Below are positions 1 to 8,830 of a stretch of DNA of 64,000 nt, piece after piece (position 1 is the stretch's first letter; the number at the start of each line of letters is the position of its first letter). A program made the position numbers and the translations under genes. Below the pieces are notes generated by a model. It searched no databases. It was not told where the DNA came from and saw only the letters and a program-made list of their open reading frames with translations. The DNA is from Frateuria_A sp051900415. Lineage in GTDB: Bacteria > Pseudomonadota > Gammaproteobacteria > Xanthomonadales > Rhodanobacteraceae. Location of the stretch: contig NZ_JBHZGL010000007.1 of assembly GCF_051900415.1 (NCBI RefSeq), positions 129,169 through 193,168 of the forward strand. The letters are read 5' to 3'.

Positions 1-317
1 TTGCGCTCGTCGGTGACGTACCAGCAGGCGGCCAGCAATACCGGCAGGTCGCTGCGCGCGAAGCGATCCAGCGCATCGCGCCAGCCCGCCTCGCCCTGCC
101 CGTTGCCGGCGTAGCTGAGCTCGAGCTGGCGCTCTTCTTCCAGCACCAGATCGACGTCCAGTCGTCCGGGCTCGCCCATGGCGGAGGCGTCCTGCCAATG
201 CGCGCGCAGCGCCGGATAGTCGCCGTCGGTCAGCAACCAGTCTTCGTCAGGCTCGAGTTCCACGTCGTGCCGCTCGAACAGGCGGGCCAGTTGGATGTGC
301 AGCTTGTCGGAAGTCAT
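1..317 (-). CDS. Conserved hypothetical protein, DUF6348-like (partial)
   Basis: The N-terminal 105 residues are present and the gene runs off the left edge. The protein begins MTSDKLHIQLARLFERHDVE and is acidic and soluble, with no signal peptide or membrane segment. A phenylalanine-rich turn followed by a VLLAACW stretch recalls the DUF6348 family, whose function is unknown; that match is from memory. The ATG at 317 lies 7 bases after the stop of the upstream membrane gene, so it is probably the last known gene of the trpS operon. No function is proposed. Confidence 0.7.
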   Translation of the reverse strand, partial: MTSDKLHIQLARLFERHDVELEPDEDWLLTDGDYPALRAHWQDASAMGEPGRLDVDLVLEEERQLELSYAGNGQGEAGWRDALDRFARSDLPVLLAACWYVTDER

Positions 318-324
318 CGGGAGC

Positions 325-654
325 TCACCGGCGCGCCTGGCGCCACAGCAGATAGCGGAGAAGCATCGCCAGTCCCAGCACAGCCACGCAGGCGCCGTAG
401 CCAAGCAAGGCCGGCAGCACCTGCTGCCAGATCGCGCCACTGGCGCGGCCGAAGGCGTCGACCTGCGGCGGCGGCGCGGCTTCGAAGCCCCAACCGGCGC
501 TCACCGCTGCCGCGATCGCCGCAAGCACCAGCGCGAGCCAGTCGAACGCGCGGCGCGCGGCCGTCCGCGGCAGGCTCTTGGGATAAGTGAAGTACGCCCA
601 GGCCAGCACCAGCAGCCAGGGCGCGAGCAGCAGCAGCGCGAGATAGCGAAGCAT
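325..654 (-). CDS. Small inner-membrane protein, unknown function
   Basis: This 109-residue protein has about three hydrophobic segments (roughly residues 3-22, 37-56 and 80-100) joined by short basic loops, so it is an integral inner-membrane protein. The start MLRYLALLLL is chosen because it lies 10 bases after the trpS stop and an SD-like GAGGAGAG sits just upstream. A longer in-frame reading to 1038 would run into trpS and is ignored. It is cotranscribed with trpS and the DUF6348-like gene. I do not recognise the family. Confidence 0.75.
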   Translation of the reverse strand: MLRYLALLLLAPWLLVLAWAYFTYPKSLPRTAARRAFDWLALVLAAIAAAVSAGWGFEAAPPPQVDAFGRASGAIWQQVLPALLGYGACVAVLGLAMLLRYLLWRQARR

Positions 655-664
655 GGCGCTCTCC

Positions 665-2023
665 TCACGTTTCGCCGGCGAGCAGGTCGAGCGCCTCGCG
701 CAGCCGGCCCAGCGCCTGGTCGCGCGCCGCGTCGTCGGCGAACGCGGGTGTGTTGCCGACTTCGTTGCCATCGAGTTCGAGCACGACACCCGCGGAGGTA
801 TTCCGCAGCGTGGCGGCGCGACCGTCCTGCTTGAGCTGCTTCTGCGCTGCGCCGGCCGCCTTGGGATCGTCGAAGGCGCGCGAGAGCAGCAGCTCCTCGC
901 CATCACCGGCGAACAGGCGGAAGCGGAAACGGCCATCTTCGTCGCGGAAGCTGGCCAGACGCGGCGGCTTGTCGCCGCGCGGCTTGGCCGCGGCAGCGGT
1001 ACTGGTCGCCACCACGTGGCTGCCCAGGCCCACCGCATCGCGCAGGCGTGCCATCTTCGGCGTGGCGATCGCGCGTGCCTTGCGTGCGCCTTCCTGCAGG
1101 ATCGCCTCGATGTGCGCAGGCTGCGCGATCAGCGCGTCGTAGCGCTCGCGCATCGGAGCGATCTGGCCCTCCAGCAGTTCGAACAACGCCTGCTTGGCCT
1201 CGCCCCAGGACAGGCCCGATTCCAGTGCTTTGCGGAACGCGGCGGCCTCGGCCTCGTTGGCGAACGCGCGATAGAGCGTGTACACCGAGGAGCTTTCCGG
1301 ATCCTTCGGCTCGCCCGGCAGGCGCGAGTCGGTGACGATGCGCATGACCGCCTCGCGCAGCGCCTTGGTGCCGCCGGCGAACAGCGGGATGGTGTTGTCG
1401 TAGCTCTTGGACATCTTGCGCCCGTCCAGGCCCGGCAGCGTCGCCACCTGTTCCTCGATCTGCACTTCCGGCAGCACGAAGAAGTCCTGGCCGTAGATGT
1501 GGTTGAAGCGCTGCGCGATGTCGCGCGCCATCTCCAGGTGCTGGATCTGGTCGCGCCCCACCGGCACCTTGTGCGCGTCGAAGGCGAGGATATCGGCGGC
1601 CATCAGTACCGGGTACATGTACAGGCCTGCGGTGACGCCGGCATCCGGGTCCTCGCCGGTCTCCACGTTGCGGTCGACCGCCGCCTTGTAGGCATGCGCG
1701 CGGTTGAGCAGGCCCTTGGCGGTGACGCAGGTGAGCAGCCAGGTGAGCTCCGGGATTTCGGGGATGTCCGACTGGCGATAGAACGTCACCCGCTCCGGAT
1801 CCAGCCCGCAGGCCAGCCAACTCGCCGCGATCTCCAGCCGCGACCGCGCCACGCGTGCCGGATCGTCGCTCTTGATCAGCGCGTGGTAGTCAGCCATGAA
1901 GAAGAACGCATCGACGTCCTCGCGCCGGCTGGCCGCGATCGCCGGTCGGATGGCGCCGGCATAGTTGCCCAAGTGCGGGGTACCGGTGGTGGTGATGCCG
2001 GTGAGGACGCGCGTTCGGTTCAT
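665..2023 (-). CDS. trpS: Tryptophan--tRNA ligase with C-terminal extension
   Basis: This class I aminoacyl-tRNA synthetase charges tRNA-Trp with tryptophan in the cytoplasm. The HIGH-type motif is PHLGN at residues 16-20 and KMSKS is at 203-207, both in the expected places. At 452 residues it is about 110 longer than the usual 330-340 residue bacterial enzyme. The extra part, after a lysine/alanine-rich linker near residue 345, is a compact domain rich in charged beta-like segments (FRFRLFAGDG, LLLSRAFDD), as in other Xanthomonad-type TrpS proteins. The start MNRTRVLTGI places the signature at the normal distance; an upstream in-frame Met lacks support. It heads an operon with two small genes. 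Confidence 0.96.
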   Translation of the reverse strand: MNRTRVLTGITTTGTPHLGNYAGAIRPAIAASRREDVDAFFFMADYHALIKSDDPARVARSRLEIAASWLACGLDPERVTFYRQSDIPEIPELTWLLTCVTAKGLLNRAHAYKAAVDRNVETGEDPDAGVTAGLYMYPVLMAADILAFDAHKVPVGRDQIQHLEMARDIAQRFNHIYGQDFFVLPEVQIEEQVATLPGLDGRKMSKSYDNTIPLFAGGTKALREAVMRIVTDSRLPGEPKDPESSSVYTLYRAFANEAEAAAFRKALESGLSWGEAKQALFELLEGQIAPMRERYDALIAQPAHIEAILQEGARKARAIATPKMARLRDAVGLGSHVVATSTAAAAKPRGDKPPRLASFRDEDGRFRFRLFAGDGEELLLSRAFDDPKAAGAAQKQLKQDGRAATLRNTSAGVVLELDGNEVGNTPAFADDAARDQALGRLREALDLLAGET

Positions 2024-2143
2024 GGCTTCTTTCGTTTCTGGATACGAGGACACGACCGGCAGCACGCGCTGCCAGCCGGTCGATGATAGGCGTTCGCAAG
2101 CCGGGCCGGTATGCGCGCTGCTGTCGCAGACCGGTGCGGGCGG

Positions 2144-3058
2144 TCAGCGGATCAGCGTGGACTTGCCGAACAGCGACTCGACCAGGTCGACCGCCAGCTT
2201 GCCGGTCTGGTTGCGCTTGTCGTACGCGGGGTTCAACTCGACGATGTCCAGCGAGCCCAGTCGGCCGGTGTCGGCGATCATCTCCATGCACAGCTGCGCC
2301 TCGCGGTAGGTCGGACCGCCGCGCACGGTGGTGCCCACGCCGGGGGCGATCGACGGATCGAGGAAGTCGACGTCGAAACTGACGTGCAGGTGGGTGTTCT
2401 CGTCGATGTCGGCCAGCGCCTCTTCCATCGTGCGCTTCATGCCGACCTCGTCGATATGGCGCATGTCGAAGATCTGCATGCCGGCCTCGAGCACCAGCTT
2501 CTTCTCGTCGTCGTCCACCGAGCGGATGCCGACCTGGCGGAATACGCTCGGCGAGGTCGAGGGCGAGTGGCTGCCGATGCCGGTGAGCGCATCCGGGCCA
2601 TTGCCGCACAGGCAGGCCACCGGCATGCCATGAATATTGCCCGAAGGCGTCGCATCGGCGGTATTGAAGTCGGCGTGCGCATCCAGCCAGAGCACGCGCA
2701 ATTTTTTGCCGGTGTCACGGCAATGGTCGGCCACGGCCGAGATCGAACCGATCGCCAGGCAGTGATCGCCACCGAGCATCACCGGCACGCGACCGGCCTG
2801 CAGCTCCTGGCGTACGGCCGTATGGACGGCCATGTTCCAGGCCGTCACCTCGTCCAGATGACGGTAGCCGTTCTCCGGCGGCAGCCACGGGTTGAGCGGG
2901 CCCTGCAGGTTGCCGCGGTCGATCACTTTCATCCCGCGCGCTTCGAGCTTCTCGCCCAGCCGGGCCACGCGCAGCGCTTCGGGCCCCATCGAGGCGCCGC
3001 GATGGCCCGCGCCGATATCCGTGGGTGCGCCGATCAGGCTGACTGTCTGCTGGGTCAT
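2144..3058 (-). CDS. rocF: Arginase
   Basis: It hydrolyses L-arginine to ornithine and urea with a binuclear manganese centre, in arginine catabolism or polyamine supply. Length (304 aa) is normal for the family. The metal-binding signatures are all present: GGDHC at 96-100, DAHADFN at 126-132 and SFDVDFLDP near residue 230. The start MTQQTVSLIGAPTD gives the standard N-terminus. It is a single gene between trpS and tRNA-Thr. The full set of ureohydrolase residues and the arginase-type N-terminus make agmatinase unlikely. Confidence 0.95.
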   Translation of the reverse strand: MTQQTVSLIGAPTDIGAGHRGASMGPEALRVARLGEKLEARGMKVIDRGNLQGPLNPWLPPENGYRHLDEVTAWNMAVHTAVRQELQAGRVPVMLGGDHCLAIGSISAVADHCRDTGKKLRVLWLDAHADFNTADATPSGNIHGMPVACLCGNGPDALTGIGSHSPSTSPSVFRQVGIRSVDDDEKKLVLEAGMQIFDMRHIDEVGMKRTMEEALADIDENTHLHVSFDVDFLDPSIAPGVGTTVRGGPTYREAQLCMEMIADTGRLGSLDIVELNPAYDKRNQTGKLAVDLVESLFGKSTLIR

Positions 3059-3106
3059 AAGGGCCTCGTCCGTCCGGTGGGGTGCCCGCGCGCGCTGGCG
3101 CGCGGC

Positions 3107-3182
3107 TGGTGCCGGCAGCAGGAGTCGAACCCGCGACCTACTGATTACAAATCAGTTGCTCTACCAACTGAGCTATGCCGGC
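3107..3182 (-). tRNA. tRNA-Thr (anticodon TGT)
   Basis: Read on the minus strand, the 76 bases fold as a complete cloverleaf. The acceptor GCCGGCA pairs with TGCCGGC, the anticodon stem ACTGA/TCAGT encloses the loop TTTGTAA, the T arm contains GGTTCGA, and CCA is encoded. The loop gives anticodon TGT, reading ACA threonine codons. No duplicated 3' end was noticed nearby, so there is no sign that it is used as an integration site here. Confidence 0.97.
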
Positions 3183-3240
3183 CTTGAGAAGGCATGAAGT
3201 CTAGCAGGCAGGGCGCCGACGCGCCCGCTGGCGGGCGAGC

Positions 3241-3915
3241 CTAGAAACAGGTGGTGCTGTGCGATCCGATCCCGGCGGTGCGGACCCGGCCGTGCCAATC
3301 GAAGCGGGCACCGTCGGCCACGACCAGGTCGAGCCAGTATTCGGGCACCTGCTCGGTGCGTTCCTGGATCTGCGCGGGGAAACCGGCGGTGGTGACCTCG
3401 TCGCGGCGCTTGCGCGCGTTGGCCGGGTCTTTGAACAGGCCCAGCGAGATGGCGTTGGACTGGTCGCCGGAGCTCATGACGAAGTAGTCGCCGACGTTGG
3501 CCGATTCCAGCCGTCGTGCCAGCGCGAGCGCCTGGGCGCGGGCACCGGGCGCGGGCAGGTAGACCCACCAGGCGCGCGTCTCGGTGGTCTGCTCCTGGCG
3601 CGAGCGCATGCGCACGCCCGGGCCGGTCAGTGCGGTACGGGCATTGCGCAGGTCCTGCGGGGTATCGAACGGGCCGATCGCCAGGCAGCGGGTTTCCAGC
3701 GCCGCGGCAGTGCTGGCGGCGGGCGCCGGGACGGTGGCCGGCGACGGAATGACCGGCGGCAACGGTGGCGCAGTCTGCTCGGACAACAGGTGCAGCATCG
3801 GCACGCCCGGGTCGGTCACGCTACGCCCGTGCGAGTCGTCCTGGCCTAGTACCAGCCAGGCACCCACCGCGATATTGAGCGCGATCAGCAGGACGAACAG
3901 CAGGCGCAGGAACAT
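3241..3915 (-). CDS. Membrane-anchored SPOR-domain-like protein
   Basis: This 224-residue protein has one N-terminal membrane helix (MFLRLLFVLLIALNIAVGAW), a proline-rich linker, and a C-terminal region of two similar alpha/beta halves (GPFDTPQDLRNA... and LGLFKDPANARKRRDEV...). The second half has the pattern of a SPOR peptidoglycan-binding repeat. The Met at 3915 is preferred because it starts directly at the helix. It follows coaX, ending a birA-coaX-SPOR row with little spacing, an order I recall from Xanthomonads. A periplasmic role at septal peptidoglycan is inferred from the domain only. Confidence 0.8.
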   Translation of the reverse strand: MFLRLLFVLLIALNIAVGAWLVLGQDDSHGRSVTDPGVPMLHLLSEQTAPPLPPVIPSPATVPAPAASTAAALETRCLAIGPFDTPQDLRNARTALTGPGVRMRSRQEQTTETRAWWVYLPAPGARAQALALARRLESANVGDYFVMSSGDQSNAISLGLFKDPANARKRRDEVTTAGFPAQIQERTEQVPEYWLDLVVADGARFDWHGRVRTAGIGSHSTTCF

Positions 3916-3942
3916 CGGACTCCCCCCGGGTGGACGCACATC

Positions 3943-4698
3943 TTAGGGCGTCGCGGCGGCGCCTGACTGTGCCTGCGCCCACACCGCCAGGCCGTGCAGC
4001 ACGCCGTGCTCGACCATGGTCGCCGACAGGCCGAGCAACGGCACCAGGCCCTCGGCATCGCCGCCATCGAGGCGTACCGTCGGGACGCCGCCGAAGCGTG
4101 GGGCCATGCGCACGGCGAAACGTTCGACCAGTGCGGCGGCCGCCTGCCAGCAGCCGGAGACGACCGCGTCGGACGTGTTGTCGGCCGCGTCCACCAGCAC
4201 CCCGTCGCCACGCGGGCGCACTTGTGCGGTGGCGCCGAGCAGGGCTTGCTGCATCAGCCGCGGGCCGGGGGCGATCAGGCCGCCCAGGTGCCGGCCATCC
4301 GCGGCCAACGCATCCAGCGTGAGCGCGGTGCCGACGCCGATCAGCACGCAGTCGCCCGCGCCGGCGGCGCGGGCCGCGACCATCGCCAGGAAGCGGTCGA
4401 CACCCAACCGAGCGGGCTCGGGGTAGGCATTTCGCACACCGCAGGCCATCGCCGGCGTGCGCAACCAGGTGACCTCAAGTCCGAACAGCGCGCGCACCTG
4501 TGCCGCCACCGCTTGCTCGCGTTCGGCATCGACCACCGATGCGCCGAAGGCCGCCACCGGCGCCGGCAGGGTCTGCCAGGTGGCGGCGAGCAGCGCCAGA
4601 TCCTCGTTCCAGGCCGCCGCGCCTTGAGCGTGCCAGCGGCCGTGGTCCTCCAAGGCCCATTTCAGGCGCGTGTTGCCGAGGTCCAGCAGCAGCCTCAT
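3943..4698 (-). CDS. coaX: Type III pantothenate kinase
   Basis: It phosphorylates pantothenate in the first step of coenzyme A synthesis. Length 251 aa is normal. The N-terminal LLLDLGNTRLKW is the ASKHA phosphate-binding loop with the catalytic Asp, GVDRFLAMVAA is the central signature, and GVGTALTLDAL is the second phosphate loop. The ATG at 4698 overlaps the birA stop by four bases (ATGA), so the two are translationally coupled. A longer upstream reading in this frame is birA's shadow. Confidence 0.95.
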   Translation of the reverse strand: MRLLLDLGNTRLKWALEDHGRWHAQGAAAWNEDLALLAATWQTLPAPVAAFGASVVDAEREQAVAAQVRALFGLEVTWLRTPAMACGVRNAYPEPARLGVDRFLAMVAARAAGAGDCVLIGVGTALTLDALAADGRHLGGLIAPGPRLMQQALLGATAQVRPRGDGVLVDAADNTSDAVVSGCWQAAAALVERFAVRMAPRFGGVPTVRLDGGDAEGLVPLLGLSATMVEHGVLHGLAVWAQAQSGAAATP

Positions 4699-5666
4699 GC
4701 GCGACGGACCGTGACGTCCGCGCTGTCGATCGAGCGCAGCTCGCCGTTGCCGAGGCGCACCTGCAGCGCGCCGCGTGCATCGACGCCAGCGCCCACGCCC
4801 TCGAAATGGCCTTGCGCGCCACTGAGCTTGAGCTGACGCCCGGCAAGCAGGTCGTGGCGAGCGTAATCCTCCGCGAAGGGTGCGAAGCCATACCGCTCGA
4901 ACTCGCGCAGCCCCTCGACCAGCGCGGCGATCAGCCGGGCGGCCACCAGGTTGCGATCGGGCATCTCGGTTGCCAGCGTGGCAAGGTCGCAAGCCGGTTG
5001 CCCGGCCTGTTCCCGCAGCGCCTCGGTCAGGCGCAGGTTGAGACCCACGCCGATCACCGCGGCGCACGGCCCCTGGTATTCGCCGCTCAATTCCACCAGC
5101 ACGCCGGCCAGCTTGCCGCCGCCGGCCAGCACGTCGTTGGGCCATTTGAGGCCCGCACCCGCGATGCCGAGCGAGTCGATCGCGCGCAGCACCATGGTGC
5201 CGACCGCCAGCGACAGGCCCGAGAGCGCGCCGAAGCCGCGGTCAAAACGCTTGAGGCAGGAGAGATACAGGTTCAGCCCGGGCGGCGACAGCCAGCTGCG
5301 CCCGCGACGGCCGCGCCCGGCGGTCTGCGTTTCGGCGAGAACCATGGAGAAGTCGGCCGCGTCGGCCAGCCGACGCTGCAGTTCGCTGGAGGTCGAATCC
5401 AGTTCCCAGTGCACCTCCAGCGCGCCCAGGCGCGAGGCGCACGCACGCGGCAGCGCGGCACGGATGCGCGTGGCATCCAGCAACTGCACCGGCCAGGGCA
5501 GCCGGTAGCCGGCGGCGCCACGCGCCTCGACCGGCACGCCACGCGCGCGCAGCGTCTCGACCTGCTTCCAGATGGCCGCGCGGGTGACGCCCGCACGGTC
5601 GGCGAGCTGCGCGCCGGAGACGGCTTCACCGGAGGCCAGTGCGGCCAGCAGTTGTTGGGCCTGCAT
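4695..5666 (-). CDS. birA: Bifunctional biotin--protein ligase / biotin repressor
   Basis: It activates biotin to biotinyl-AMP and transfers it to biotin-dependent carboxylases; the N-terminal winged helix can repress biotin genes. The helix-turn-helix is at about residues 18-45 (VSGAQLADRAGVTRAAIWKQ). The ligase domain shows GRGRRGRSWLSPPG (biotinyl-AMP loop) and KWPNDVL, and a small C-terminal beta domain follows. The start at 5666 is chosen because GGAG lies about ten bases upstream; a Met at 5675 is the alternative but sits on top of that site. It overlaps coaX by four bases. Confidence 0.93.
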   Translation of the reverse strand: MQAQQLLAALASGEAVSGAQLADRAGVTRAAIWKQVETLRARGVPVEARGAAGYRLPWPVQLLDATRIRAALPRACASRLGALEVHWELDSTSSELQRRLADAADFSMVLAETQTAGRGRRGRSWLSPPGLNLYLSCLKRFDRGFGALSGLSLAVGTMVLRAIDSLGIAGAGLKWPNDVLAGGGKLAGVLVELSGEYQGPCAAVIGVGLNLRLTEALREQAGQPACDLATLATEMPDRNLVAARLIAALVEGLREFERYGFAPFAEDYARHDLLAGRQLKLSGAQGHFEGVGAGVDARGALQVRLGNGELRSIDSADVTVRRA

Positions 5667-5852
5667 CAGCCACATGCTCCAGGGTCGGACCCGGCGACGC
5701 GGGCGGGGAAAGGGGTCTCGCGCATCGGGAGATTCTAGCCGTTCCGGCGCCCCGTCACGCCCCGCGGCGCCGCTCGCGCCGGGCACTGGCAAGCCCCTCA
5801 CGTTTCTGCGACGATCCGGAGCCTTGGCTGGTGGATCAAGGGGTTGGTCGCC

Positions 5853-6164
5853 ATGGAACTGAAACGCTGCCTGTTCGGATGCCTGCTCGCGCTCGCCAGC
5901 GTGGGCACCGCGTCGGCCATGGGCGTGTCCACCCAGGACCCCACCGCCCCGCACGCGACCATCGACAGCGGCAGCCACGACGGTGGCGGCGCGGGCAGCG
6001 ACAGCTCGAGCGCCAATCACGACTGCATCCTGCCCGATGCTGCCGGCGACAGTGCCGATGACAGCAGCACCGGCGGTGGCGGCGGTGCCATGACGCCGCA
6101 TCCGCGCGCCAGCCGCCGCAGCAGCCTGGGCTGGCAGTCGCTGTTGCCCGGTTCGATCCAGTAA
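5853..6164 (+). CDS. Small secreted Ser/Gly-rich protein, unknown
   Basis: This 103-residue protein has a clear signal peptide (MELKRCLFGCLLALASVGTASA, cleavage after about residue 22). Its mature part is low in complexity, rich in Asp, Ser and Gly, with one Cys and a basic tail. An AAGGGG site lies nine bases before the ATG. It stands alone between birA (divergent) and the convergent phoQ gene. I do not recognise a family. The periplasmic or extracellular location is inferred from the signal peptide. Confidence 0.65.
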   Translation: MELKRCLFGCLLALASVGTASAMGVSTQDPTAPHATIDSGSHDGGGAGSDSSSANHDCILPDAAGDSADDSSTGGGGGAMTPHPRASRRSSLGWQSLLPGSIQ

Positions 6165-6298
6165 CCGATCGGTTCCGTTCCCCGAGGCCGCGTCCTTCGT
6201 AGCCTCGATCCCAGGCGACGGACGTCGCGTGGATGGGTACCTCGCGAGGCCCGTTCCTCATCAGCCCCTTCCCTGAGGGAAGCTGGCTCCAGGAAGCG

Positions 6299-7675
6299 CT
6301 AGCTCGCCGGGAGGTTCACGCTGAAGCGCGCGCCGCCCAGTTCGGGCGAGCGGTCGACCACCAGTTCGCCGCGGTATGCCTTGACGATGTCCTGCACGAT
6401 GGAAAGGCCGATGCCGTGGCCCTGGACGCGCTCGTCGCCACGCACGCCGCGTTGGAGCACCTTCTCGATCTGGTCCTCGGCGATGCCGGGGCCGTCGTCC
6501 TCCACGCTCAGCCACAGTCCCGGACGCTGGCGGGCCGCCTGCGGCTGCGCCTTGACCACCAGCAGCACGCGGTGGCCGGCCCACTTGAAGGCGTTTTCCA
6601 GCAGGTTGCCCATCAGTTCCAGCAGATCGCCCTGCTCGCCGTAGAACGCCGCCCCCTCGTCCATCTCGAACTCGCACAGCACGTTCTTGGCCGCGTAGAC
6701 CTTCTCCAGGCTGCGCACCAGGTCCTCGGCGTGGCCGGCGATCGGCACCGCGCTGGCAAAGGTTTGCCGACCGGAGGTGGCGGCGCGGGCGAGCTGATAG
6801 GCGACCAGTTCGTCCATGCGCCGCACCTGGTCGAGCACGTCGCCGCGCAGGCCTGGCTGGTCGCCAACCGATTCCAGCCGCGAACGGATCACCGCCAGCG
6901 GCGTCTTCAGGCTGTGCGCCAGGTCGGCCAGCGTGTTGCGGGTGCGGGTGCGCTGCTCGCGCTCCGAATCGATGAAAGCGTTGATGCGGTCGGTCAGCGG
7001 GATCAATTCCAGCGGGTACTGGCTGTCCAGATGGTCGCTCTTGCCGCGCTCCACGCGCGCCATGTCGGTGGCGACCTTGCGCAGCGGCGTCAGGCTCCAG
7101 CGCAAGAGCAGCAACTGCAGCACGATCAGCATCACGCCCAGGATCGACAGCATGCCGACCAGGGTGCGCCGGTACACCGCGTTCTCGCCTTCGAACTGGC
7201 TCTCGGTCTGCGCGACCATGAAGGTCAGCCGCAGCGGCTTCTTGCCGGGCACGTCCCACGCCACGCCCAGGGCGTAGTAGTAGAGCCGGCCCATGCGCGT
7301 GTCGATCGGACCGGCAAAGCGGTTCTCGCCGGGGTCCAGCGTCTTGAGGAAGGCGAAATCACGGCCGATCGCGGAGGACGATTCCCAGCGGAAACCCTTG
7401 TCGCCCAGCACGACCGCGTAGAGGCCCGAACCGGGTTGCGAGAAGCTCGGGTCCGGCGGTGCGTCCGGCAGCAGCACCTTGCCGTAGCGCGACACCTCGC
7501 TGCCGGCCAGGTAGGCGATCACGTAGTTCTGCAGCCGGTCGTGCAGGTTGTTGAGCGCGGTCTCGTGGTTGGCCCGCGAGAGCGTCAGCCCGACCAGCCC
7601 GAGGAAGCCGGCCAGCACCAGGCCGGTGGCAATGGCCGCGCGCGCCGCCAGCGAAAACGGACGGGGCGCGAACAT
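6299..7675 (-). CDS. phoQ: PhoQ-type sensor histidine kinase
   Basis: An inner-membrane sensor of 458 aa: TM1 at about 8-30, a periplasmic domain of about 135 residues, TM2 at about 170-192, a HAMP region, then HisKA with the phospho-acceptor His254 in LADLAHSLKTPLA. HATPase follows with N box ENAFKW, G1 DDGPGIAEDQ and G2 GHGIGLSI. The SLKTPL form of the H box is typical of the PhoQ group. It lies downstream of phoP, 83 bases from its stop. The PhoQ name rests on overall layout and pairing; the true signal (Mg2+, cationic peptides or other) cannot be read here. Confidence 0.9.
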   Translation of the reverse strand: MFAPRPFSLAARAAIATGLVLAGFLGLVGLTLSRANHETALNNLHDRLQNYVIAYLAGSEVSRYGKVLLPDAPPDPSFSQPGSGLYAVVLGDKGFRWESSSAIGRDFAFLKTLDPGENRFAGPIDTRMGRLYYYALGVAWDVPGKKPLRLTFMVAQTESQFEGENAVYRRTLVGMLSILGVMLIVLQLLLLRWSLTPLRKVATDMARVERGKSDHLDSQYPLELIPLTDRINAFIDSEREQRTRTRNTLADLAHSLKTPLAVIRSRLESVGDQPGLRGDVLDQVRRMDELVAYQLARAATSGRQTFASAVPIAGHAEDLVRSLEKVYAAKNVLCEFEMDEGAAFYGEQGDLLELMGNLLENAFKWAGHRVLLVVKAQPQAARQRPGLWLSVEDDGPGIAEDQIEKVLQRGVRGDERVQGHGIGLSIVQDIVKAYRGELVVDRSPELGGARFSVNLPAS

Positions 7676-7758
7676 GGATCAGCGACCGCCCGTGGGCTGC
7701 GGGCGGCGCGAGGCGTGCATCATGCTCAGGAGCCGCCGCAGGACCATGGACCCGGGAC

Positions 7759-8451
7759 TCAGTCGTCGTCGCCGTCGCTGCGCGGAATGGCGAAGCGGTA
7801 GCCGCGGCCGCGCACGGTCTCGATCGGCTTGAGCGCGCTCTCCGGATCGAGCTTGCGGCGCAGGCGGCCGATGAACACTTCCAGCACGTTCGAGTCGCGG
7901 TCGAAATCCTGCTGGTAGATGTGTTCGGTGAGATCGGCCTTGGAGACGAGCTCGCCGGCGTGCAGCATCAGGTATTCGAGCACCTTGTACTCGTAGCTGG
8001 TCAGGTCGACCGGCTTGCCTTCGACGGTCACCGTCTGCGCGGTGGTGTCCAGCTTGATCGGGCCGCAGGCGAGCACCGGCTTGGACCACCCGCTGGCGCG
8101 GCGGACCAGCGCATTGATGCGCGCCAGCAGTTCCTCGACGTGGAACGGCTTGACCAGGTAGTCGTCGGCGCCGTGCTTGAGGCCCTCGACCTTGTCCTGC
8201 CAGGAGCCGCGTGCGGTAAGGATCAGGATCGGATAGCGCTGGCCGGCCTCGCGCAGCGCCTTGACCAGTTCCATGCCCGACATCTTGGGCAGACCCAGGT
8301 CGATGATCGCCAGGTCGAAGGGGACCTCGCGCCCCAGGTAGATGCCCTCCTCGCCGTCCTGCGCGGCGTCGACCGCGAAGCCGTCACGCTTCAGCCGCGC
8401 GGCGAGGGTCTCGCGCAAGGGAGCCTCGTCCTCGACCAAAAGGATGCGCAT
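7759..8451 (-). CDS. phoP: PhoP-type response regulator (OmpR family)
   Basis: A 230-residue two-domain regulator. The receiver (1-120) has the acidic pair at ED7-8, the phosphorylated Asp51 in IIDLGLPKMSG, Thr in ILTARG and Lys in LVKPF. The OmpR/PhoB winged helix (about 128-225) has the recognition pattern VLEVFIGRLRRKLD. It receives phosphate from the PhoQ-like kinase encoded next and acts on promoters. Its ATG overlaps the stop of the upstream PepSY gene (TGATG), so the three genes form one coupled operon. Confidence 0.95.
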   Translation of the reverse strand: MRILLVEDEAPLRETLAARLKRDGFAVDAAQDGEEGIYLGREVPFDLAIIDLGLPKMSGMELVKALREAGQRYPILILTARGSWQDKVEGLKHGADDYLVKPFHVEELLARINALVRRASGWSKPVLACGPIKLDTTAQTVTVEGKPVDLTSYEYKVLEYLMLHAGELVSKADLTEHIYQQDFDRDSNVLEVFIGRLRRKLDPESALKPIETVRGRGYRFAIPRSDGDDD

Positions 8452-8765
8452 CAGTGTTTCTCCTTCTTGCCTGCGCCGTTGCCGGCCGGTGGTTTGCCCG
8501 TGCCCGCACGCGGGGCATCGGACGAAATCGAGATGGTCCGCACGTGGCCTTCCGGGGTGAGCACCTTGATGCGGTACTCGGTCCGCCGGCCGAACTTGCG
8601 CGGATCAGCCGACAATATCTTACCGCCGGTGTCCTGTTGCACCTTCGCCACCGCCTCTTCCAGTGTCATCGGCGTCTTTTCCTGCGGCGGAACGGCATGC
8701 GCAAGCACCGGCAGCAGCAGGGCCGGCAGGCAGGCGAGGAGGCGTCGGGGCAACAGAGTCGGCAA
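8451..8765 (-). CDS. Periplasmic PepSY-like protein of the phoPQ operon
   Basis: A 104-residue exported protein: a signal peptide (LLPRRLLACLPALLLPVLAHA) followed by a single PepSY-like segment (MTLEEAVAKVQQDTGGKILSA... YRIKVLTPEGHVRTISI) and a charged tail ending KKEKH. Small PepSY proteins are often encoded beside two-component systems in this group and are thought to modulate a periplasmic sensor; that role is inferred here from position. It is the first gene of the operon and its stop overlaps the phoP start by one base. Confidence 0.85.
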   Translation of the reverse strand: MPTLLPRRLLACLPALLLPVLAHAVPPQEKTPMTLEEAVAKVQQDTGGKILSADPRKFGRRTEYRIKVLTPEGHVRTISISSDAPRAGTGKPPAGNGAGKKEKH

Positions 8766-8830
8766 GGCGGTGGCTCGGATTCAAATGGATACCAGCCTAG
8801 GCAGGCCGGGCTGAACACTGGCCGGCCGGC

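Noticed and set aside
3107..3182. tRNA-Thr as the attachment site of a genomic island
   Set aside because: No integrase gene or duplicated tRNA 3' end seen in the window.
5667..6101. N-terminal extension of birA to 468 codons
   Set aside because: The extra residues are low-complexity Ala/Val/Gly/Arg and run through a secreted-protein gene; the winged helix starts near 5666.
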